A stretch of 64,000 nucleotides of DNA from the NCBI GenBank assembly GCA_037501455.1, contig CM074865.1:10453001-10517000 (forward strand), in the 5' to 3' direction. The first letter of the stretch is position 1, and the number at the start of each line of letters is the position of its first letter. This document shows, piece after piece, positions 57,015-64,000 of the stretch. The notes beneath the pieces were generated by a model. That model did not search any database, was not told where the DNA came from, and saw only the letters and a program-made list of their open reading frames with translations. Origin of the DNA: Lantana camara (Eukaryota > Streptophyta > Magnoliopsida > Lamiales > Verbenaceae). The position numbers and the translations under genes were made by a program.

Positions 57015-58677
57015 ATTAGATAAACCAAAAGATAAAATTTGAAATACTTAAGAGGTCTAAGATCCGTATTTTGGTTGAAATGAGATTCATGTGGCATTCT
57101 AGCTTCCTAAACATGCAATGTCAAGTTGAGATAAAGTGCTCATTTTCATGAAAATAAATTTTAGTGCTTTTTATTTCTTTTTATCAAAAAATTGATTTAT
57201 GCTAATTAATATGGGTGATTAAAATGAAATATAAAAGATCATAATTTACTATTAAGGACTAAAATTCTTTTAAAACAACAGAAGAGGGTCAAAATCTCAT
57301 GATTTGGTGTTTTTAAAATGAAATATAACTATACATATAACATAATATTAATGTAACCAAAAAAAGAAAAACATAATATTAAGCATTTATAGTTTTATTT
57401 TATTCCTTCCCCCTCTTTGATGTTTGAATTGAGTATCTGCTTTAACTTTAATTTGTCATTACTTTGCTATTTTGCTTATTGCTTTTTAACAAAGCAAATA
57501 AATTAATGGTTGTTATGTTTATAAAGTGATTGATTCATATTCTATTATATGCGCAACACGAGGCATTGGCAATATACGAACAGTTCGAAACTTTATGTTC
57601 TAAAATCTCTATTTATGTAAAATAACAAATTAATTTAGCAGGTTTAAAAAATTACTATATAAAACATAAATATGTAAAATTTCTAAATATACCCTACTTA
57701 TGGTTTCAATCGGGTTTAATTTCTAGGAATAATTTCAAAAGTTTTATGTATTATTTCTGGTATCATCGTAATTTTTTAATTAGAGAGAATTGTAATTTGG
57801 CCTACTGATCTTATGGTAGTAATTAAATACAACTCCCTAATAATAAAAGATGAAATATTGACGCGAGATAGGATCTTAATTGTGTTGTATTTCACATTGC
57901 TTTTTAATTATTTGCCTTATAAATCTGTAGATGTTTAATCATAATTCTTATTTTTGGGTTAACTGATTACTTCATTCTTTACTTAATGTTTTTTTCCCTA
58001 CTAATTTTTTTTTCTTTTCTTTAGTTAGTAATAAATATTCTTATAGTTTACAAAATCAATGAAAAATAAATATTCTTAATTATAACAATAAGTTTCTCCT
58101 TCCAATTCGCTTTTAATGGATGATTGAATTTTACAGCTATATTTAATTTATAAGAGATATTGTACCATTAATATATTACATACTCTTGTTTTAGTTCAAA
58201 TAGTCTGTAATATAAATTATAATGGTACAATCTCTCTTATAACATCAACATATACACATTATCTGTATTAGCAAATGATTGATACACATTCTGATCGAAA
58301 AACAGATTTTGCTCATAGAAATTTATAGTGGCGATCTCTTTATTTCCCACGTGTAAAATCAGATCAGGTTTTCGGTAAGTAAAATCGGATTCTGATCCTA
58401 AAGTGTATTAAATTGCATATATAATTTTTAAAATATGATTCTATTATATTGCCAAAAAATAAGATGTACCAAAAATGATCGAGTTGATATATCAAATTTA
58501 TAATTTTCTGAAAAGGCCTCGGACGTTGAGAAAATGATATTCTCGAAGAAAAACACTCAGCACGGAAGGAATAATTAAGTTACATCATTTCCATATGAAG
58601 AACAATCTACAAAAACTAGTACAACAGAAAGCAGAATGCATTACCATATTTATAATTACTCAATAGCAAATTAATTA
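57015..58677. repeat. Duplicated block, copy B, right part
   Basis: Collinear with 26430-28150 and 29480-29625 of copy A. It reaches a point matching about 45 bp upstream of the DUF247 start codon and is cut there by the CACTA element. No DUF247 sequence follows inside the window. Confidence 0.78.
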
Positions 58678-58692
58678 CACATACAAAAAAAA

Positions 58693-59125
58693 GGGGATTA
58701 GTGACCGCCAGATCGGTCACTAATCCTATAAAAATCGGTCACTGATTGGCATCAGTGGCCAATAGGTGACCGATTCAGGATCGGAGGGTAAAAACCTCGT
58801 AACTAATTTATTTAGTGACCGATCTTTATCAGTCACTAAATTAGTGACCGATATATCGGTCACTAATGTCAAGAAGAGGGTCACTAATCAAATTATCCAC
58901 CTTTGTTAAATCGGTTACTAATTTAGTCACCGCACATAAATCCGTCACTAAATTCTTAGACTATTTCAGTCACTAATCGGTCACTAAATTAGTGACTGCC
59001 AGTATCGGTCACTAAACTCTTAAATGAGTTCAATCACTAATCGGTCTAGTGACCGATACTGGCAGTCACTAATTTCAATCGAAATTATTATGCTCCATTT
59101 TGTGACCGATACAATCGGTCACTAA
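58693..59125. repeat. CACTA subterminal repeat array (GTGACCGAT / ATCGGTCAC)
   Basis: About twenty copies of TAGTGACCG(AT) in both orientations within 430 bp, some as head-to-head pairs (TTAGTGACCGATATATCGGTCACTAA at 58850-58866 region). Such repeats are the binding sites of the element's second protein in known CACTA elements. Confidence 0.88.
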
Positions 59126-59401
59126 TTTAACTGATCTCTAAATTTAATATTGATTTAAAATTGTATTTTTTATTTTTAATTCCTATATTATTTTAATGAA
59201 TCAATTAAAAACCTATTTCAAATAAACAAAAGTAATAATACCAAACAAAATACTTTTAACATCCTAACATAATATCATAATCATATTACAAATTATCTAA
59301 TTAAAAGTATGAACTTTCTCAAACATTAACAACAAGTCAAATAAGTTTTCATCAAGCTTTCAATCACCTTCATTGTTCCATGTAAAAACTCCAAAAGACT
59401 T
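59126..59401. other. CACTA 3' non-coding region
   Basis: AT-rich, no feature seen. Confidence 0.5.
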
Positions 59402-61579
59402 CTACTTCTTGGATGTTTGGCCCAAATTAGCTGCTTCCAAAGTATTCAATCTGTCTAAGCACTTGGCCAAAATCGCCGATAAAACTTCTTCTCTTTGTCT
59501 TGCCTTCTCGGCGATCTTTTTTGCTTCCTCCATGATTTTTGCTTCTCTAATTGCAGCCTCTTCTCTTTCTTTTGCTAACTTTTCTTCAATCAACCTCATT
59601 TGTTCTTCATTGATAGCAGTGTATGAAGATGATATCGAGTTTGATTGGGAAGAATTTGCTCCAACTATATCTCTATAGTGGATAGTGTTCCCAAATGAAT
59701 AAACTCTTCCTTTAGATGGGCCACCACTTGCTTCAATCCACTTTACGGGATCAAACGAGCCTTCGGGAGTAGGGTTGATATCATCCTGACTACGTGCCTC
59801 ATAGTTTTCCTAAAAAATATCAATAATACCATAAATTGTAAGTATACATGATTCACAAGTAAAAATATATAACTACTAATTCAATTGCAAATGATTCCTA
59901 AATATAAATCAAATACACCAACAATATCAAAATCACAAATGAATAACATGTCAATTCCTGTAACAAAATCAAAAAATCAAATGAAACTAAGTAGCTATTT
60001 CTGTTCTCATTCGGTGATTTGATGAATTAAAGCCATAATTTTTGCCTTTTTATGTTATTAGTTAGACTAACCACAAGACAACGTTTCACTCTCTCTCTGT
60101 GCAAATTGTTTTCTTGAAGACCAACATGTGAGAGTGGTGTAAGAAAAAAATCAAACATATAATCATTTAGCTGCATATATATACCCTAATCAACAGCTGA
60201 TAAAATAGATGAAAAATGTTCCCCTCATATGATGAGATGTTCATTACCCCAATCAAGAGGAAAACATCACTAATCAAAGTATCAACAATTCCTATCAAAT
60301 CACCATAAACATCACTAATCAAAGTATCAACCATTCCCATCGAATCACCATAAACATCACTAATCAAAGTAACAACTTATTCAATTACCAATTATATCAG
60401 CAATGCCAAAAATCTCAAATGAAAAAAATATCAAATTCATTAAAATTACCTTAACTTTTTTAGACCTCGAATCACAATACTCTCCTTTACCCTTTTGTTT
60501 TCGGTGGGTTCGATCATGAATTTGAACAGGTGTAATTTTCACAGTTGGATCGTCTGCTACCTACAAAAGAATAATTAAACATATTAAAGAAATATAAGAA
60601 TGACTTAAAATAATATACGTGACATTACGAAGAAATAAATAAAACAAACCATTCTACGTCCATGCTCCATATGTGAAATTGAACCTCCTGTGTGCCGAGT
60701 AATCGATCCATCTTTTTCAGTCATTCGATTTTGCCTTCCCTTTTCAGACTTCTCTTTGTAGTTTGGCTCACTCATGTAATCCACAATTTTGTTCCAATCT
60801 GCTGCCGACATATTCTTTGGAACAAATTCTCTCATTTTCTCCAAATCTTCACCACCAGCTTGCTTAATTGCATTTTACTTGAACCTATAAATCACTTGTT
60901 TGTAGTTTCTCTTATGAGTTTGCTCCCATGAGTGTCTAATACCACTATCATACTCGGGCAACCATGAGTAACGCTCCTGTATAAGAGAAAATGAACAATC
61001 CATAATTATATCTTATCTAATTTAAAATTTTGAAATATTATAAACAATAACTTACTTTGAATTTTTGGAAAAGATATTCTTTGTAATATGATGGAACTAG
61101 TTCCCATGTAGCACATCATGGCATGTACCTTCTCAAGATATCCATCACTCTACGAGATACGATATCTGGTATGAAGCTGCATGATAATTTCAAACATTAT
61201 AATCATTATAATCAATACAATAAAAAAATATACCCAAAACACATTACCTGTCATAACATGGCTGAATCAAGTTACCAATGTTTGATACACGACTCCGTTG
61301 GGCATCTTCTTGTGCACCAGCTTGAGAAGAATTATGTCCGAGACTAGATTCCACATATCTAATTTGCTGGTGTGGTTGTGTATTACTTTCCTCTTCATCC
61401 GGAGCAGAATCAAAGTGAGTATCTTGTGGGGATTCGTCATGTAATTGCCTAGTTGAAGAACTAGAAGGCTCCAATCGATAAATTTGTGATATACTCGAAG
61501 GTCTTCCTCGTCTACCTCGACCTTTCTCTCGTACACATATTATAATTATAAAATCAATCCTGTTAGATGACTCGTACAC
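59402..61579 (-). pseudogene. TNPA-like (Transposase_24 family) gene of the CACTA element
   Basis: Exon-like blocks in order on the minus strand: 61579-61244 (GRGRRGRPSS, Ser/Gln-rich), 61190-61050 (VMDILRRYMP, WELVPSYYKEYLFQKF), 60978-60655 (WLPEYDSGIRHSWEQTHKRNYKQVIYRFK, then NMSAADWNKIVDYMSEPNYKEKSEKGRQNR and HTGGS), 60560-60455, and 59812-59402 (PVKWIEASGGPSKGRVYSFGN and a charged coiled coil EEKLAKEREEAAIREAK). The middle part fits PF03004, a DNA-binding protein of En/Spm elements. A TAA interrupts it after YRFK near 60879. Splice sites are partly visible (for example near 60652 and 59812). It would bind the subterminal array. Confidence 0.7.
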
Positions 61580-61742
61580 ATATTATAATTAGTTAGTGAC
61601 AAAATATGGAAGCAACATGAAAGACAAAAAGATTGAACCTAAATGTATGAACCTCACAAACTTAAGCATAAAAAAAACATTCTTCATGCAAATGAACACA
61701 CATGCAAAACAGAAATATACGATACACATAAATTTACCATAA

Positions 61743-62507
61743 TCAATTGCAATCTATATCATCACTACTAATTGGTTCAACATCTTCCCATTCATTTTCA
61801 TTAGTGCCTCCTTCACAATCTTCGGCTTGATCTTCATCCTCCTTATAATTCATCTCATGTCTTCGAATTTCTTCCAAGGGTACTTCTATAGGATCTGAAG
61901 CTTCATCTACTAAGGAGCTTGAATGATCAAGTTCAACTGTAATGATGGTTTCCATAGGTGCAGGAGCATTATCTTCTTGAAGTGGACCATCAATACTTGG
62001 TCGATTTTGTATTGTCATATGGGGGATGTTTATCCTACTTCTTGCTTTTATTTTGCACACGACTTTCCAATCACGTCTTTCTCTAGATTTGGTAGGAAAG
62101 TTTGTGTAATACACCTGTTGTGCTTGTTGAGCCAAAATGAAAGGATCATCTGTGTTAAGCTTTCTTTGATGGTTGATCTCAACAAGTCCAAATTGTGGAT
62201 GCACTTTAACTCCTCTATTAGAAACATCAAACCAACAACATTTGAATAATACCACTTTATTTCCTTCACCAAAGTATTCTAACTCCAACGCTTCTTCCAA
62301 CATACCATAGTAATCAACTTCATTCTCATTCCAAGAGTTACCCAATACACATACACCACTATTCATGGTAGATTTGTGTTTTCCAAATTCAACAGTGTGA
62401 AACTTAAATCCATTGACAAAGTACCCGTTATATGATTTAACCCATCGGCTTGGACCTTGCGCTATGCGCTTAATGCTTTTCTCAACAATGTTGAAAGGAT
62501 TCATCAC
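61743..62507 (-). pseudogene. TNP2-like transposase 3' part (DUF4216 region), with upstream exons 62686-62580 and about 62905-62800
   Basis: The 254-codon frame includes SGVCVLGNSWNENEVDYYGML, VVLFKCCWFDV and DPFILAQQAQQVYY. These match the order of DUF4216 (PF13952), the region found C-terminal to TNP2-type CACTA transposases, followed by an acidic tail (NENEWEDVEPISSDD). Two short upstream minus-strand segments continue it: one near 62580-62686 (LGRLRDSKFPTW) and one near 62800-62905 (HRYVLLNCDELIP). The catalytic core that should precede these is absent, so the gene is 5'-truncated. The frame itself is open. Confidence 0.75.
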
Positions 62508-62717
62508 CTATTCATATTTACTAATCAATGTTAGAACTACAATTACATGTTAATTTATTAATTTATATAAATCATACTCACATAATTCTATAACCATGTT
62601 GGGAATTTAGAATCTCGTAGTCTCCCCAGATCATCACTTGTTAAAGATGGGTTTTGACTACACATCTCTTCGTCAAAGAGACTACAAAAAAGTACAAAAG
62701 TATGTATAATATACAGA

Positions 62718-62720
<3 letters not shown>

Positions 62721-62774
<54 letters not shown>
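62721..62774. repeat. (ATT)n microsatellite
   Basis: About 18 uninterrupted TAT/ATT units in the intron between two TNP2-like exons. Confidence 0.95.
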
Positions 62775-62775
<1 letters not shown>

Positions 62776-62905
62776 GAGCAACAAATGAAAACTTACATTA
62801 CTAATGGAATGAGTTCATCACAATTCAAAAGCACATATCTATGTGCTGAATCGTATTCACTATCATCTCGAAATAACTGAACACTCTTTTGGCTTCCAAC
62901 AGGCC

Positions 62906-63963
62906 TGCCGGGATGGCAAAAAATTCGAAAGATTATTGAACAAATTACACGACTACCGCTAACCAATCACCAATCAATTAGTAAAACCACAGTATGACAT
63001 ATTACATAGACACCAAACGGTGACACCATCAAATTCATATCCAACAAGACAGGCAAAATTCAGAAAATAACCAAAAACATAAAAGGTGAATTCAGATACT
63101 AACCGTCAAAAAACTGTTACTATGGTTGGGATTTGAAGAGTTAGGACTTGATTTTCTTTTTCAAATTTACTGTTAATTTGTTAGGTAAAAATGGTGACTG
63201 AGCAAGTAGGAAAAGACCGTATGTTGTGAATTAATTCGATCCAACGCATATGAATTATGATATTATATATCTTGCATTCTCTAAGACAATTCTTTTCATC
63301 ACACTTCCTCTATAAAGTTGGAACAAAATATAGTTAGTACCAGCTCCTGGTTACCTAACTAACAATTAGGCCAATCTTCCAAGATTCACAAATAAGTCAG
63401 CAAACTGAGTCGGTTCAATCTCCTACAAAACATGGCCGACACAATATATATGCATATGAATATTCATGTGATAGAGATAAGAGATGTCAATTTTAATTAG
63501 TATGCCTGCATGGACCTTCACTTATGACTCCAAAATATGCAAATAGTTGAGATTTAATTAATAAGGGGCCTTAGTTACAGTAATCAACACTATATAAAGG
63601 GTTTCTTGCAAAACTTCAAGAAATTGTTTTAGGTACTTTTCAGCTTCTGGTTTTGTTGAACACTTAGGCTTTATTTTTAGCTTTTGGTTTCTTAAGCTGA
63701 AAAGGAAAGAATAAAAGCTATAATCTGTAAGCACTCTGCGAAGCTACTATATTCATGACTTTCTTAGCTTCTTGTTCAGCTTAAGCACTCTCAAAGACTC
63801 AAACTATTACAAAATTTTCAGCTTTTTTTTCCAAAGTGGATTGATAGTTAAATCATGAGATAATTTAAACTAATTTCATTGGAAAACTGACAAGAATCTA
63901 ACATTTATCATCCATTACTTCAAATTAGATACCCCAATTTAACAAATAAATTCACAATACATG
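62906..63963. other. Sequence right of the CACTA coding remnants
   Basis: No gene recognised. No CACTA right terminus and no DUF247 continuation were found. Composition is AT-rich intergenic. Confidence 0.5.
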
Positions 63964-63996
63964 AACACACACACACACACACACACTCTCTCTCTT
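63964..63996. repeat. (AC)n(TC)n microsatellite
   Basis: About eleven AC units followed by five to six TC units at the window end. Confidence 0.95.
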
Positions 63997-64000
63997 ACCA

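Larger units (their letters stand above)
58678..62905 (-). mobile_element. CACTA (En/Spm-type) element, partial
   Basis: The left end CACATACAAAAAAAAGGGG resembles the CACTACAA-type CACTA terminus with an extra base. It is followed by a dense array of inverted TAGTGACCGAT units and two minus-strand gene regions typical of CACTA elements: a TNPA/Transposase_24-like gene and the 3' end of a TNP2-like gene. The TNP2 core and the right terminus are not found before the window ends, so the 5' side is deleted or disrupted. Confidence 0.8.

Noticed and set aside
1..64000. CRISPR arrays, bacterial-type operons, rRNA or tRNA genes
   Set aside because: None seen. The regular repeats found are LTR palindromes, leader repeats or CACTA subterminal units, and the tRNA-like matches are only short primer binding sites.

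Overview
This is a plant nuclear window from a eudicot. It is AT-rich and holds one intact-looking host gene among many nested transposable elements. The eudicot call rests on the type 1 lipid-transfer protein, the DUF247 gene and the mixture of Athila, Tat, Copia, Ulp1-MULE, hAT and CACTA elements. An asterid is my guess; the species cannot be read from the sequence.

Left third (1-20.6 kb): nested retroelements. A Copia LTR end (1-1276) abuts a decayed Athila-type Gypsy element (1277-2677 and 12310-15107). A second Athila-type element (2678-12309) is inserted in the protease-coding part of that older one, with ATGGT target duplications on both sides. The inner element keeps gag-protease and an ATHILA-type ORF2 but has no reverse transcriptase or integrase. 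Its ORF2 appears to have its own promoter and leader intron. The truncated LTR of the older element runs straight into a 5'-truncated Tat-type Gypsy element (15108 to about 20610), which has an antisense ORF downstream of pol.

Middle (20.9-38.8 kb): a solo LTR split by a hAT MITE, a two-exon nsLTP gene (23958-24816), several MITEs with exact target duplications, and a DUF247 pseudogene (29634-33223) interrupted by a 2.2 kb non-autonomous LTR element. The block upstream of DUF247 (about 25.5-29.6 kb) has a diverged second copy (36.9-38.8 kb plus 57.0-58.7 kb).

Right (38.8-57.0 kb): that second copy is split by an 8.2 kb Mutator-like element (9-bp duplications ATTAGATAA). The MULE carries a Ulp1-type protease gene (+) converging on a MULE transposase gene (-). 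The space between the two genes is one long inverted repeat. A 9.9 kb Copia element with about 99% identical LTRs (43978-53905, duplication CATAT) sits inside that repeat. From 58678 a CACTA element begins; it has a dense subterminal repeat array, a TNPA-like gene and the 3' exons of a TNP2-like gene.

Almost every element gene carries stops or frameshifts. The strongest unexplained signals are: short palindromes with constant core and varying but self-complementary flanks, shared by the inner Gypsy LTRs and its internal promoter; a hairpin with paired base changes in the 3' regions of the two Athila-type elements; and the inverted repeat between the convergent MULE genes.
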